64,000 nt of DNA from Massilia eburnea (GCF_009720745.1 NZ_WNKX01000001.1:124001-188000), one strand, 5' to 3'. Numbered from the stretch's first letter, positions 1 through 8,174 are shown. Numbers and translations: made by a program. The notes: generated by a model from the letters alone, not told the origin.

Positions 1-1
1 G

Positions 2-379
2 AGCGACGGCTTCAAGTGCATCGTCAACCACGACGGCGTGTTCGACCAGCGCGGCATGGCCTATGCCACTGAAGAACTGTGGTTCACCGAATGGGAAAAC
101 GGCGGTACCTACTACGCCAACCCGAACGGCTACGAAAAGTTCAATCCCGTGAACTTCGTCACCAAGTGGAAGACCCCGATGCTGGTAGTACAGGGCGACC
201 TGGATTTCCGCATCCCGACCGCACAAGGCCTGGGCACTTTCGCCGCGCTGCAGCGCCAGGGCATCGAATCCAAGCTGCTGGTGTTCCCGGATGAAAACCA
301 CTGGGTCCTGAAGCCCGCCAACTCGATCCTGTGGCACCACACCGTGATCGGCTGGCTGGATTCCCACCTGAAGAAGTAA
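2..379 (+). CDS. Prolyl-oligopeptidase-family (S9) peptidase, C-terminal fragment
   Basis: The reading frame is open from the left edge of the window and ends at TAA 377-379, so only the last 125 residues are present. They fit the end of an S9 dipeptidyl/acylaminoacyl peptidase: VVQGDLDFRIP carries the likely catalytic Asp and PDENHWVL the catalytic His of the alpha/beta-hydrolase triad. The nucleophile Ser lies upstream of the window. Such enzymes remove dipeptides or acyl-amino acids and are often periplasmic in proteobacteria; location cannot be judged without the N-terminus. It converges with the senA-like gene across a long hairpin. Family call fairly sure, substrate unknown. Confidence 0.8.
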   Translation, partial: SDGFKCIVNHDGVFDQRGMAYATEELWFTEWENGGTYYANPNGYEKFNPVNFVTKWKTPMLVVQGDLDFRIPTAQGLGTFAALQRQGIESKLLVFPDENHWVLKPANSILWHHTVIGWLDSHLKK

Positions 380-394
380 TCAAAAAAAGGCCGT

Positions 395-476
395 GAAAAA
401 GGGGACGCCGAAAAAGGGGACGTACCCCTTTTTCTTGAAAAAGGGGTACGTCCCCTTTTTCGGCATCCCCTTTTTC
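395..476. repeat. 82-base near-perfect palindromic repeat between convergent genes
   Basis: An inner inverted repeat has 28-base arms (407-434 and 437-464) that match perfectly around a 2-base loop. It extends outward to 395 and 476 with a single mismatch. Each arm is itself nearly palindromic (AAAAAGGGGACGT / ACGTCCCCTTTTT type). It lies between the 3' ends of the S9 peptidase and senA genes and would form a strong hairpin in either transcript, so it may end both. It looks like a dispersed REP-type element of this genus; that is inference. Confidence 0.85.
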
Positions 477-489
477 CGCTGCCCTTTTT

Positions 490-1692
490 CTATTCGAATG
501 CGCAGGTGCGGAAGCCGTTGAAGATGTCGTCGCGCTCGGGCAGGTAGAAATTGCGGAACTTGGCCGAGCCAAGCCGCGATGGCGTGGCGAACGATGCCCC
601 GCGCAGCACCTGGTGGGTGCTGAACCACGGCGCGGAATATTCGCGGTAACGGTCCGCCACAAAGCCCGGATAAGGGTCGAACGGCGACGCTGTCCACTCC
701 CACAACTGCCCCCAGCGGAAGGCCGGGTGGCCGTGCAGCGCCGCGTATTCCCATTCCATCTCGGTCGGCAGGCGGCGGTTGGCCCAGGCGCAGTAGGCTT
801 GCGCCTCGTACAGCGAAACGTGGCGCACCGGCTCGTGCGCCGACAAAGTAGTGAGCCTGCCGAAGCGCATGGTGCGCCATTGGCCGTTGTCGCGCCGCCA
901 GTAGCGCGGCGCCGAGCGCTCCTGCCGCAGCAGCCATTCGGCGCCGGTATTGCTCCAGAATTCGCGCTTTTCGTAGCCGCCGTCTTCCACGAAGTCCGCG
1001 TACTGCGCGTTGGTGACCAGGGTGGCGTCCATGCGGAACGGCGCCACGTGGCAAGGATGCGCGAACTTCTCGTTATCGAAAATAAAGCCGCCTGCATCGG
1101 CAGCGCTGCCCAACTGCAGCGTGCCGCCTGGGAAGGCGATGTCGCCAGGCGCGCCGGATGCGCGTTCGTCGTGCGTCAAATGGGCGGGCGCTTGCAGGCC
1201 TAGCGTCTGCAGCGTGTACAGGAAGGCCTCGCCATGCATGTCTTCGTGGGCCAGCGCCAGCCGGTAGGGATACAGCGCTTCGTCGGTATTCGGTTCGCGC
1301 GACAATTTGTCCAGGACGCGGTCCAGCACTTCGTGGCAGTAGGTCTTCAGGCCGCCCGTGCTGGGCAAGTCCAGAGTCCAGCGGCTGCGGTGCGGCACCA
1401 TGTTCGAATCAAACCAATCGTCACCCTTGCGCAGCAGCGATGTGTAGAGCGCGTCGGCCGGGTGGCTGGAAATCGCTTCGCGCAGGATGAACCATTCGGC
1501 GAACCAGGCGGTATGTCCCAGTTCCCACAGTGGCGGATTGACGATGCGCATTTGCGGCACGCGCGACGAGACGTCCATTCCTGCGGCGGCAAAACAGTCG
1601 AATAGGCTCAGCGTATAATTGCGCGCAGCCTGCAAGGCGTCGGCAAGTTGCTGGGTTCGGGCGGTCCGGAACGAGGCATGGATGGCGTTCAT
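490..1692 (-). CDS. senA: Selenoneine synthase (EgtB-like non-haem iron enzyme)
   Basis: 400 residues: an N-terminal DinB-like four-helix domain (about 15-165) followed by a formylglycine-generating-enzyme-like domain (about 180-400), the EgtB architecture. The likely iron ligands are His60 (GHTAWF) and His149/His153 (HEDMHGE). The C-terminus (RNFYLPERDDIF, GFRTCAFE) differs clearly from the true EgtB at 11.8-13.0 kb. In the described sen pathway SenA joins hercynine and a selenosugar oxidatively, giving selenoneine after C-Se cleavage. The adjacent senB/selD pair is what separates this call from a second EgtB. The ATG at 1692 is preferred: an upstream extension would run into senB. It has no Shine-Dalgarno sequence, but TACAAT sits 6 bases ahead, so the mRNA may be leaderless. 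Function is by family and context. Confidence 0.85.
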   Translation of the reverse strand: MNAIHASFRTARTQQLADALQAARNYTLSLFDCFAAAGMDVSSRVPQMRIVNPPLWELGHTAWFAEWFILREAISSHPADALYTSLLRKGDDWFDSNMVPHRSRWTLDLPSTGGLKTYCHEVLDRVLDKLSREPNTDEALYPYRLALAHEDMHGEAFLYTLQTLGLQAPAHLTHDERASGAPGDIAFPGGTLQLGSAADAGGFIFDNEKFAHPCHVAPFRMDATLVTNAQYADFVEDGGYEKREFWSNTGAEWLLRQERSAPRYWRRDNGQWRTMRFGRLTTLSAHEPVRHVSLYEAQAYCAWANRRLPTEMEWEYAALHGHPAFRWGQLWEWTASPFDPYPGFVADRYREYSAPWFSTHQVLRGASFATPSRLGSAKFRNFYLPERDDIFNGFRTCAFE

Positions 1693-1698
1693 GGGTCG

Positions 1699-1704
1699 AT
1701 TGTA
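1699..1704 (-). promoter_or_regulatory. Predicted senA -10 element (TACAAT)
   Basis: On the minus strand TACAAT lies six bases before the senA ATG, with a weak TTGGTG 17 bases further upstream. Transcription would begin at or next to the start codon. The whole divergent gap between senA and senB is 34 bases, so this promoter overlaps the senB start region. Confidence 0.45.
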
Positions 1705-1726
1705 GCGACATTTGAGCAACACACCA

Positions 1727-2698
1727 ATGAGCAAGCAGACAATCTGCATCGCCAGCCCTGCGCTGGCCCAAGCCAACAACGGCAACTGGCAAACTGCGCG
1801 CCGCTGGGCGCAATTCCTCGGCGCCCGCTTCGAGGTGGAGATCGCCTCCGACTGGCGCGACGCCGCACCGCCCGACTTGCTGATCGCCCTGCATGCGCGG
1901 CGCTCGGCCGCTCCGCTGGCGCGATTTTGCGCAGACTACCCTCGCCGCCCGACCATCCTGGTGCTGACCGGCACTGACCTGTATCGCGATATCCATGCGG
2001 ATGCTGACGCCCAAGCTTCGCTGGAACGTGCACGCGCGCTGGTGCTGCTGCAGCCGGCTGGCCTGTCCGAGCTGCCGCTACATCTGCGCGCCAAGGCTCA
2101 CGTCATCTACCAGTCCGCGCCATCCCTGCAGCCGGCGCTCCACGCCGCCGCGCCGCGCCACCACGACATCCTGATGGTCGGCCATCTGCGCGAAGAAAAA
2201 GACCCGCGCACCTTCATGCAGGCTGCAGCCTTGGTCACTGCGCCCAGCGCCCGCCTGGTCCACATTGGCGGCGTACTCGATCCCGCGCTGGGCGACGCTG
2301 CGGCAGCGGCAGCCTGCGCCACGGCTGGGCGCTACGAATGGCTTGGCGCCCTGCCCCATGCCGACACCCGCCAGCGCCTGAAGCACGCCCACGCCATGGC
2401 GATCTGTTCGCGCATGGAAGGCGGCGCCAACGTCATCATCGAAGCGGTCACCAGCGGCGTCCCGGTGCTGGCGAGCGACATCAACGGCAACCGCGGCATG
2501 CTGGGCGAGGACTACCTCGGCTACTTCCCGCAGGGCGATGCGCAAGGCCTGGCTGCGCTGATTGACAGAAGCATCAACGACCCGGCCTGGTACGCGGCGC
2601 TGCAGGAACAATGCGCGCAACGCGCCAAACTCTTTGCCCCCGAAGCTGAGCAGGCGGCCCTGCTCGACTTGGTGGATAATCTGCTCCATACGAACTGA
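1727..2698 (+). CDS. senB: Selenosugar synthase, GT4-like glycosyltransferase
   Basis: 323 residues with two Rossmann-like halves. The N-terminus (ICIASPALAQANNGNW) is typical of the TIGR04348-type putative glycosyltransferases, and the C-terminal half has a GT4-like nucleotide-sugar motif around residues 235-265 (MEGGANVIIEAVTSGVPVLA). In the sen pathway SenB couples selenophosphate with a UDP-sugar to make the selenosugar used by SenA. The ATG at 1727 is chosen because it aligns with family starts; a TTG at 1712 is in frame but would add five unneeded residues. It is followed after 11 bases by selD and presumably cotranscribed. No clear Shine-Dalgarno sequence is visible. The call rests on fold plus the senA-senB-selD neighbourhood. 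Confidence 0.85.
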   Translation: MSKQTICIASPALAQANNGNWQTARRWAQFLGARFEVEIASDWRDAAPPDLLIALHARRSAAPLARFCADYPRRPTILVLTGTDLYRDIHADADAQASLERARALVLLQPAGLSELPLHLRAKAHVIYQSAPSLQPALHAAAPRHHDILMVGHLREEKDPRTFMQAAALVTAPSARLVHIGGVLDPALGDAAAAAACATAGRYEWLGALPHADTRQRLKHAHAMAICSRMEGGANVIIEAVTSGVPVLASDINGNRGMLGEDYLGYFPQGDAQGLAALIDRSINDPAWYAALQEQCAQRAKLFAPEAEQAALLDLVDNLLHTN

Positions 2699-2709
2699 AA
2701 GAGCCCATC

Positions 2710-3759
2710 ATGAGCACTGAACCAATCAAACTGACCTCCTTCTCCCACGGCGGCGGCTGCGGCTGCAAGATCGCCCCCGGCGTGCTGTCCGAGATCCTGA
2801 AGAACACCAACGGCTTCCCGGTGCCAAAAGAACTGATGGTCGGCATCGAGACCGCCGACGACGCCGCCGTCTACAAACTGAACGACGAGCAGGCCCTGAT
2901 CGCCACCACCGACTTCTTCATGCCCATCGTCGACGATCCGTTCGACTTTGGCCGCATTGCCGCCACCAACGCCATCTCCGACGTCTACGCAATGGGCGGC
3001 ACGCCGATCATGGCGCTAGCCCTGGTCGGCATGCCGGTCAACAAGCTGCCGATCGAGGTGATCGGCAAGATCATCAAGGGCGGCGAATCGATCTGCAACG
3101 AGGCCGGCATCCCAATCGCCGGCGGCCACACCATCGACTCCGTGGAACCGATCTACGGCCTGGTGGTATTGGGCCTGGTACATCCATCGAAAGTGAAGCG
3201 CAATGCCGACGCCAAGGCCGGCGACGTGCTGGTGCTGGGCAAGCCACTGGGCGTGGGGGTGCTGTCCGCCGCGCTGAAAAAAGGCGTGCTGGGCGATGAA
3301 GGCTACAAAGCCATGATCGACAACACCACCAAATTGAACAAACCTGGCAAGGCACTGTCCGAACTGCCGGGCGTGCATGCGCTGACCGACGTCACCGGCT
3401 TCGGCCTGCTGGGCCACTTGCTGGAACTGGCGCGCGGCGCCAAGCTGACGGCCAAGCTGAATATGTCGCAGATCCCGCTGCTGCCAGGCGTCGAAAAACT
3501 GGCCCACGACGGCTTCTTCACCGGCGCCTCGGGCCGCAACTGGGACGCTTACGGCAAGGACGTGCTGCTGTCGCCGAACATCACCCAGCCGCAGCACACC
3601 TTGCTGACCGACCCGCAAACCTCCGGCGGCCTGTTGGTCTCCTGCGCCCCTTCGAGCGTCGACGAAGTGCTGGCCCTTTTCCGCAGCCACGGCTTCGAAC
3701 ACGCCGCCGTCATCGGCGAAATGGCCGCCGGCGAACCGCGCGTTCAGGTCGCAGCTTAA
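2710..3759 (+). CDS. selD: Selenophosphate synthetase (SelD/SenC)
   Basis: 349 residues, full length for SelD. It converts selenide and ATP to selenophosphate. The catalytic pair Cys17 and Lys20 lies in HGGGCGCK at exactly the positions known from E. coli SelD. DDAAVY and the DVTGFG motif belong to the AIR-synthase-like ATP-binding fold. The active residue is Cys, not selenocysteine. Placed directly behind senB, it supplies selenophosphate for the selenosugar (the senC role), and may also serve selenocysteine or selenouridine pathways if the genome has them; none of those genes is in the window. The start is ATG 2710. An imperfect hairpin follows the stop. Confidence 0.93.
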   Translation: MSTEPIKLTSFSHGGGCGCKIAPGVLSEILKNTNGFPVPKELMVGIETADDAAVYKLNDEQALIATTDFFMPIVDDPFDFGRIAATNAISDVYAMGGTPIMALALVGMPVNKLPIEVIGKIIKGGESICNEAGIPIAGGHTIDSVEPIYGLVVLGLVHPSKVKRNADAKAGDVLVLGKPLGVGVLSAALKKGVLGDEGYKAMIDNTTKLNKPGKALSELPGVHALTDVTGFGLLGHLLELARGAKLTAKLNMSQIPLLPGVEKLAHDGFFTGASGRNWDAYGKDVLLSPNITQPQHTLLTDPQTSGGLLVSCAPSSVDEVLALFRSHGFEHAAVIGEMAAGEPRVQVAA

Positions 3760-3773
3760 GCCGCGGCCATAAG

Positions 3774-3810
3774 ACCGGCATCGCAATCTCATCGATTGCG
3801 CTTGCCGGTC
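3774..3810 (+). terminator. Hairpin after selD
   Basis: GACCGGCATCGCAATC pairs imperfectly with GATTGCGCTTGCCGGTC around a TCAT loop. There is no T-run after it, so it may be a processing or Rho-assisted site rather than a classic intrinsic terminator. Confidence 0.45.
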
Positions 3811-3826
3811 CCTCCCCCAAAAACGG

Positions 3827-3856
3827 TTGACAGATTTGCAAATGCTATTTTAGTAT
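3827..3856 (+). promoter_or_regulatory. Predicted sigma-70 promoter of the S41 peptidase gene
   Basis: A perfect TTGACA at 3827-3832 is followed after 18 bases by TAGTAT at 3851-3856, in an AT-rich stretch just upstream of the peptidase gene. A 7-base inverted repeat, TGCATAA-CCAC-TTATGCA (3862-3879), lies where the transcript would begin and could be an operator. Confidence 0.5.
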
Positions 3857-3911
3857 CTAATTGCATAACCACTTATGCATTTATTGACAACTCATGGAGA
3901 CAACCATAGCA

Positions 3912-5021
3912 ATGCGCAAATTCTTCCCTTTTGCCGTCCTGGTCCTGGGCGCAGTCGTGTCCACGGTCAATGCACAACAGCCGGCGCCATCTGCCCCGGG
4001 CGCCGCCGCGCCGCAAGCCGCGCCATTTACTGCCGCCAACAAAGCCTCTGCTGTTGAACTGCTGGCCCAGCGCCTGTCCGCCAAATACGTCTTCGCGGAC
4101 GGCGGCGACAAGATGGCAGCGGAGGTCCGTGGGCACCTGCGCAAGGGCGACTATGACAAGGTTGGCACGCGCGCCGAATTTGCCGAACTGCTGACGGCTC
4201 ACCTGCATGCCGCCGTGCCAGACCGGCACCTGCTGGTCCGCTTTATGCCGCAAGGTGCAATGCCGGACCGCCCACGCCCAAAACTCACCGAAGCGCCACC
4301 GCCAGAAATGCTGAAGCGCATGAAAGAAGTCGGCAAATACTGGAATTTTGCGTTTGAAAAGGTGGAGCGCCTGCCGGGCAATGTCATGTATGTGAAGGTG
4401 GACTCGTTCTTCGGCGCCGATCTGGCCAAGCCCGTCGTCACCGCCGCCATGAACTTTGCAGCCAGCGGCGACGCCATGATCATCGACCTGCGCGAAAACG
4501 GCAGCGGCGACCCGCGCACCGTGGCATACATGGCCAGCTACCTGCTCGGCGACAAGAAGGTCCATCTGTCGGACATCGTTTTCCGCGCTGACAAAGAGAC
4601 GGACGCGTTCTGGAGCGACCCTTCCGTGCCTGGCGCCCATTTCGGCCCGTCCAAGCCAGTCTACGTGCTGACCAGCGACAAAACCTTCTCGGCCGCCGAA
4701 GACTTCACCTATAACCTGCAAGCCCTTAAACGCGTCATCGTGGTGGGCGATACCAGCAAAGGCGGCGCCCATCCAGCTGCGCCCTTCCGCATTGATCCGT
4801 ACATGGTCGCCATCATCCCGGCCGGCCGCACGGTCAACCCTATCACCAAAGGTAACTGGGAGGGTACAGGCGTCAAGCCGGACGTCGCCATCGCGGCCGA
4901 CAAAGCCCTCACCAAGGCCCATGCGCTGGCCCTGCAGGCACTACTGCCGCAGGTGAACGATCCTGAAGACCGCCCGATCCTGCAGCAGAAACTGGAAGAA
5001 CTGCAGGCAGCCCTGAAATAA
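3912..5021 (+). CDS. S41-family serine peptidase, secreted
   Basis: 369 residues from the ATG at 3912; an ATG at 3894 is in frame but would put charged residues ahead of the signal peptide. Residues 1-21 form a Sec signal peptide (MRKFFPFAVL..., cleavage after VNA). The rest matches the S41 tail-specific protease core: a D-L-R-E-N-G-S-G strand, then TSDKTFSAAEDF, whose Ser is the expected nucleophile, then VVGDTSKGGAHP. No PDZ domain is visible, which points to the retinol-binding-protein-like subgroup that has an N-terminal helical domain. Substrate unknown. It is a single-gene unit behind its own promoter, convergent with the next gene. Confidence 0.8.
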   Translation: MRKFFPFAVLVLGAVVSTVNAQQPAPSAPGAAAPQAAPFTAANKASAVELLAQRLSAKYVFADGGDKMAAEVRGHLRKGDYDKVGTRAEFAELLTAHLHAAVPDRHLLVRFMPQGAMPDRPRPKLTEAPPPEMLKRMKEVGKYWNFAFEKVERLPGNVMYVKVDSFFGADLAKPVVTAAMNFAASGDAMIIDLRENGSGDPRTVAYMASYLLGDKKVHLSDIVFRADKETDAFWSDPSVPGAHFGPSKPVYVLTSDKTFSAAEDFTYNLQALKRVIVVGDTSKGGAHPAAPFRIDPYMVAIIPAGRTVNPITKGNWEGTGVKPDVAIAADKALTKAHALALQALLPQVNDPEDRPILQQKLEELQAALK

Positions 5022-5026
5022 GCCGC

Positions 5027-5677
5027 CTATTTGAGGAAGCGGAAGGTCGGCTCGATGTTCATGGCGTGAAGGTGCTTCACGATGTCTTCCAGCGTCGCGT
5101 CCTTCAGGAGCAAGCCTTCCGCCGCAGCCGGGACCGGCGCCGCGGCTTGCGGGGCAGTTGCGCCGGCAACCAGGCGCAACTGATCCAACGCCTGCATAAA
5201 CTGCGCAGGTGGGATGCTTTCGAGCCCTTCCAGCAAGGCGACCTGGCCGGCTTCAGGCGGCTGGATTTCCAGCCCTTCGTCGCCGGCAAATGAGGCGCCC
5301 ATGCCTGGGTGGATGAAGGCCGCCCACTTGCCGCTGCCCTGGTTCAGGTATGGCGGAAGCCCGATGGCGGAGGGGGCCGCAGACAGTTCGGGGCAATAGG
5401 CGTGAGAAAGAAGCTCAACGAACGCTTGCGCTTGCGCCTGACTTACCGGCTGGGCGAGCGAAAGCCAAAGCGCATACGAATCAGCGCCGGAAATGCTGAC
5501 CGCAGGCGCAGGCAGGCCCAGCTCCGATTGCAGCGTATTCGCCAGCGAACAAAGGCGGTCCCAATGCCCCGCATCCCCATCGCCTGGCATTTTCTTGAAC
5601 ACCAGCGCGATGCTGCGCGTGCCGCCATCCGCAGCAGCAAGATACAGCCGCTTCAATTCCACATTCAGTTTTTGCAT
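5027..5677 (-). CDS. Conserved hypothetical protein, possibly a degenerate primase-like fold
   Basis: 216 residues with no signal peptide or membrane segment. I do not recognise a named family. A strand-helix-strand order around residues 20-115 (ALVFKKMPGDG, SISGADSYALWLSL, IGLPPYLNQGSGKW) resembles the core of archaeo-eukaryotic primase-like domains, where SGxxxH hairpins occur, but the catalytic Asp/His pattern is not intact, so this is a weak resemblance only. An Ala/Pro-rich linker (about 170-190) leads to a short conserved tail. The gene starts 30 bases from the Lrp-type gene and may share its transcript. Confidence 0.6.
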   Translation of the reverse strand: MQKLNVELKRLYLAAADGGTRSIALVFKKMPGDGDAGHWDRLCSLANTLQSELGLPAPAVSISGADSYALWLSLAQPVSQAQAQAFVELLSHAYCPELSAAPSAIGLPPYLNQGSGKWAAFIHPGMGASFAGDEGLEIQPPEAGQVALLEGLESIPPAQFMQALDQLRLVAGATAPQAAAPVPAAAEGLLLKDATLEDIVKHLHAMNIEPTFRFLK

Positions 5678-5706
5678 CGCGATATTCTAGCGTAGGTACT
5701 CGGAGC

Positions 5707-6150
5707 TCATTCGGCCAGCGGCGCGCGGACAGGGGTTTGATGGAGGATCACGCGGCTGTAAGTATCCTGCACGCCCGCGCGGTCGCGCAAAGTATCGATC
5801 AGGCGCAGCAACTGGGCCTGGTCTTTGCAGGCCACGCGCAGCAAGCCGTCGTAGTTGCCGGTCAGGAGCGCTACTTCCAGCACACCGGGAATGGTCTTCA
5901 CCACTTCCTCGAATTCGTGGGTGTTGGTGCCCGACTTCAGCTTGACGTCGATATACGCTTGCAGGTGCAGGCCAAGCGCCGCGTGGTCGATGCGCGCTTC
6001 GAAGCCGAGGATGGCGCCCTCCGCAACCAGACGGCGCACGCGGTCGGCCACCGTGTTGGCGCTGAGGCTTACCCGCTCACCCAAATCCTTAAAACTTATC
6101 CTCGCGTCATCGCGCAAAAGTCCGATTATTTCTCTATCAATCTTATCCAT
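5707..6150 (-). CDS. Lrp/AsnC-family transcriptional regulator
   Basis: 147 residues. An N-terminal winged helix-turn-helix (about 1-60, LLRDDARISFKDLGERV, SANTVADRVRRL) precedes an effector-binding RAM domain (about 65-140, VLEVALLTGNYDGLLRV). Lrp-type proteins sense amino acids and act as octamer-like DNA-bending regulators. It is divergent from leuA with its leader peptide, so leucine biosynthesis is a natural target; that is inference. Size and start (MDKIDREI) are typical for the family. Confidence 0.9.
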   Translation of the reverse strand: MDKIDREIIGLLRDDARISFKDLGERVSLSANTVADRVRRLVAEGAILGFEARIDHAALGLHLQAYIDVKLKSGTNTHEFEEVVKTIPGVLEVALLTGNYDGLLRVACKDQAQLLRLIDTLRDRAGVQDTYSRVILHQTPVRAPLAE

Positions 6151-6230
6151 AGTCGATTTTTCCTCGCCAATAACCGCATTCTAACAGCATAAAGCGCGAA
6201 ATCATCGAATTTCATTGCTGAGATTTTTTC

Positions 6231-6260
6231 TTGACAAGGCCAAATCCAGTGCCTTACATT
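6231..6260 (+). promoter_or_regulatory. Predicted promoter of the leuL-leuA transcript
   Basis: A perfect TTGACA at 6231-6236 and TACATT at 6255-6260 are separated by 18 bases. Transcription would start about 6265-6268, at or just before the leader-peptide ATG. Confidence 0.6.
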
Positions 6261-6267
6261 GGTCGAC

Positions 6268-6345
6268 ATGACCTCGCAAATGCACATCTTTGCTCCCCTG
6301 CCAGGCGCCCTACTACTAGGCGCGCTACTACTGGCACGCGCCTGA
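6268..6345 (+). CDS. leuL: Leucine-rich leader peptide of leuA
   Basis: A 25-residue ORF with two Leu triplets (CTA CTA CTA and CTA CTA CTG) inside ALLLGALLLARA, ending at TGA 6343-6345, 83 bases before leuA. Runs of rare CTA leucine codons in a tiny ORF ahead of leuA are the mark of attenuation control: ribosome stalling when charged tRNA-Leu is scarce changes the downstream RNA fold. GGCGCG (6319-6324) and CGCGCC (6337-6342) flank the second Leu triplet and can pair. I see no Shine-Dalgarno sequence, and the predicted transcript start is at the ATG, so it may be translated leaderless. I find no clear T-run terminator before leuA. Confidence 0.75.
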   Translation: MTSQMHIFAPLPGALLLGALLLARA

Positions 6346-6428
6346 ATTTCCCCTAGTTGTACCCCGCGTCGGCCGCCCTCGCGCCACGTCCCGGTTTCCC
6401 AAAATTTGAAAAACACAGGAGTATCACC

Positions 6429-8126
6429 ATGATGTTGAAGAACCCTGCCGCGAAATATCGCCCGTATCCTACCGTCGGTTTGACCGACCGCACCTGGCCG
6501 AATGCTGTCATCTCCAAGCCGCCAATCTGGATGAGCACCGACCTGCGCGACGGCAACCAGGCGCTGATCGAGCCGATGAGCGTGGAAAAGAAAATCAAGT
6601 TCTTCGAATTGCTGATCAAGGTGGGCCTGAAGGAAATCGAAGTCGGCTTCCCTTCCGCCTCCCAGACCGACTTCGATTTCGTGCGCAAGCTGATTGAAGA
6701 AGACCGCATCCCGGACGACGTCACCATCATCGTGCTGACCCAGGCGCGTGAAGAACTGATCCGCCGCACCGTGGAATCGTGCATCGGCGCCAAGCGCGCC
6801 ATCGTCCACATGTACAACTCCACCGCGCCGGTGTTCCGCAAAGTGGTGTTCGGCGCCAGCCGCGAGGAGATCACCGCCATCGCCACCAGCGGCACCAAGC
6901 TGGTGAAGGAGTTGCTGGCCCAGCACCCGGAAACTGAATGGACTTATGAATACACGCCGGAATCCTTCTCCACCACGGAACTGGACTTCGCCAAGCACAT
7001 CGTCGATGCCGTTTCCGCCATCTGGCAGCCGACTCCTGCCAAGAAGATGATCGTCAACCTGCCCGCCACTGTCGAATGCTCGACCCCGAACGTATACGCC
7101 GACCAGATCGAATGGATGTCGCGCAAACTGGAACGCCGCGACGCCATCATCATCTCCGTGCACCCGCATAACGACCGCGGCACCGGCATCGCCGCCGCCG
7201 AACTGGCTGTGATGGCCGGCGCCGAGCGCGTGGAAGGCTGCCTGTTCGGCAACGGCGAACGCACCGGCAACGTCGACCTGGTGACACTGGCGCTGAACCT
7301 CTACACCCAGGGCGTGCACCCAGGCCTGGACTTCTCCGACATTGACGCCGTGCGCAAGGTGGTCGAAGAATGCAACCAGTTGCCTGTGCACCCACGCCAC
7401 CCATACGTAGGCGACCTGGTCTTCACCGCCTTCTCCGGCTCGCACCAGGACGCGATCAAGAAAGGCTTCGCCAAGCAGCAGGACGGCGCGCCATGGGAAA
7501 TCCCGTATTTGCCGATCGACCCGCAGGACGTGGGCCGCAGCTACGACGCCGTCATCCGCGTCAACAGCCAGTCGGGCAAAGGCGGCATGGCCTACTTGCT
7601 GGAGCAGGACTACGGCCTTGAACTGCCGCGCCGCCTGCAGATTGAGTTCAGCCGCGCCGTGCAGAAGGTCGCCGACCAGACCGGCCTGGAAATCACTTCC
7701 GAAGGCATCTACCAGATCTTCGAACAGGAATACCTGTCGCAGACCGCTCCCTACGCCTACGTCTCGCACAAGATGGTGGAAGACAGCTCCAGTGACGAGC
7801 CGGTGCAGATCGATATCGGCCTGCTGCACAACAAGGCCTCGATGTCGCTGCAAGGCGGCGGCAATGGCCCGATCGACGCCTTCGTCGATGCGCTCGGCCT
7901 GGACGTGACGCTGATGGACTACCACGAGCACGCCATCGGCCACGGCGCCAACGCCAAAGCGGCCTGCTACGTCGAATTGCGCCTGGATGGCGGCCCGACC
8001 CTGTTCGGCGCCGGCGTGGACAGCAATATCGTCACCGCCTCCTTCAAGGCCGTGCTGAGCGCCATCAACCGCCAGATCGCCCTCAAGAATGATGCCTCGG
8101 CCGGCATCGCCCAGGCCGAAGCCTGA
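6429..8126 (+). CDS. leuA: 2-isopropylmalate synthase
   Basis: 565 residues, the long form of LeuA. It condenses 2-oxoisovalerate with acetyl-CoA, the first committed step of leucine synthesis. The HMGL-like TIM barrel starts at [13 protein letters not shown], with the metal-binding Asp and the catalytic Arg; HPHNDRGTG carries the metal-binding His pair. The C-terminal 130 residues are the LeuA dimer/regulatory domain that binds leucine for feedback inhibition. The start at 6429 is set by AGGAG eight bases upstream; an earlier in-frame ATG at 6357 lacks this. It is controlled by the Leu-rich leader and perhaps by the divergent Lrp-type regulator. A hairpin terminator follows. Confidence 0.96.
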   Translation: MMLKNPAAKYRPYPTVGLTDRTWPNAVISKPPIWMSTDLRDGNQALIEPMSVEKKIKFFELLIKVGLKEIEVGFPSASQTDFDFVRKLIEEDRIPDDVTIIVLTQAREELIRRTVESCIGAKRAIVHMYNSTAPVFRKVVFGASREEITAIATSGTKLVKELLAQHPETEWTYEYTPESFSTTELDFAKHIVDAVSAIWQPTPAKKMIVNLPATVECSTPNVYADQIEWMSRKLERRDAIIISVHPHNDRGTGIAAAELAVMAGAERVEGCLFGNGERTGNVDLVTLALNLYTQGVHPGLDFSDIDAVRKVVEECNQLPVHPRHPYVGDLVFTAFSGSHQDAIKKGFAKQQDGAPWEIPYLPIDPQDVGRSYDAVIRVNSQSGKGGMAYLLEQDYGLELPRRLQIEFSRAVQKVADQTGLEITSEGIYQIFEQEYLSQTAPYAYVSHKMVEDSSSDEPVQIDIGLLHNKASMSLQGGGNGPIDAFVDALGLDVTLMDYHEHAIGHGANAKAACYVELRLDGGPTLFGAGVDSNIVTASFKAVLSAINRQIALKNDASAGIAQAEA

Positions 8127-8132
8127 TCATCC

Positions 8133-8174
8133 AAGGCCAGTCGCGATCGAGCAACAGAAAGCGGCTGGCCTTTT
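8133..8174 (+). terminator. Rho-independent terminator of leuA
   Basis: AAGGCCAGTCGC and GCGGCTGGCCTT pair around an 18-base loop and are followed by a short TTTT run. It lies directly after the leuA stop. Confidence 0.7.

Noticed and set aside
490-1692. Annotation of this gene as a second EgtB
   Set aside because: The C-terminal motif differs from EgtB, a true egtB with egtD is present elsewhere in the window, and the senB-selD neighbours point to SenA.
2710-3759. Selenocysteine (in-frame UGA) in SelD
   Set aside because: Position 17 is an ordinary Cys codon and the frame has no internal stop.
6126-7943. 605-residue open frame on the minus strand
   Set aside because: It is antisense to leuA, rich in His/Val/Gln/Arg as expected of a shadow frame in GC-rich DNA, and has no domain.
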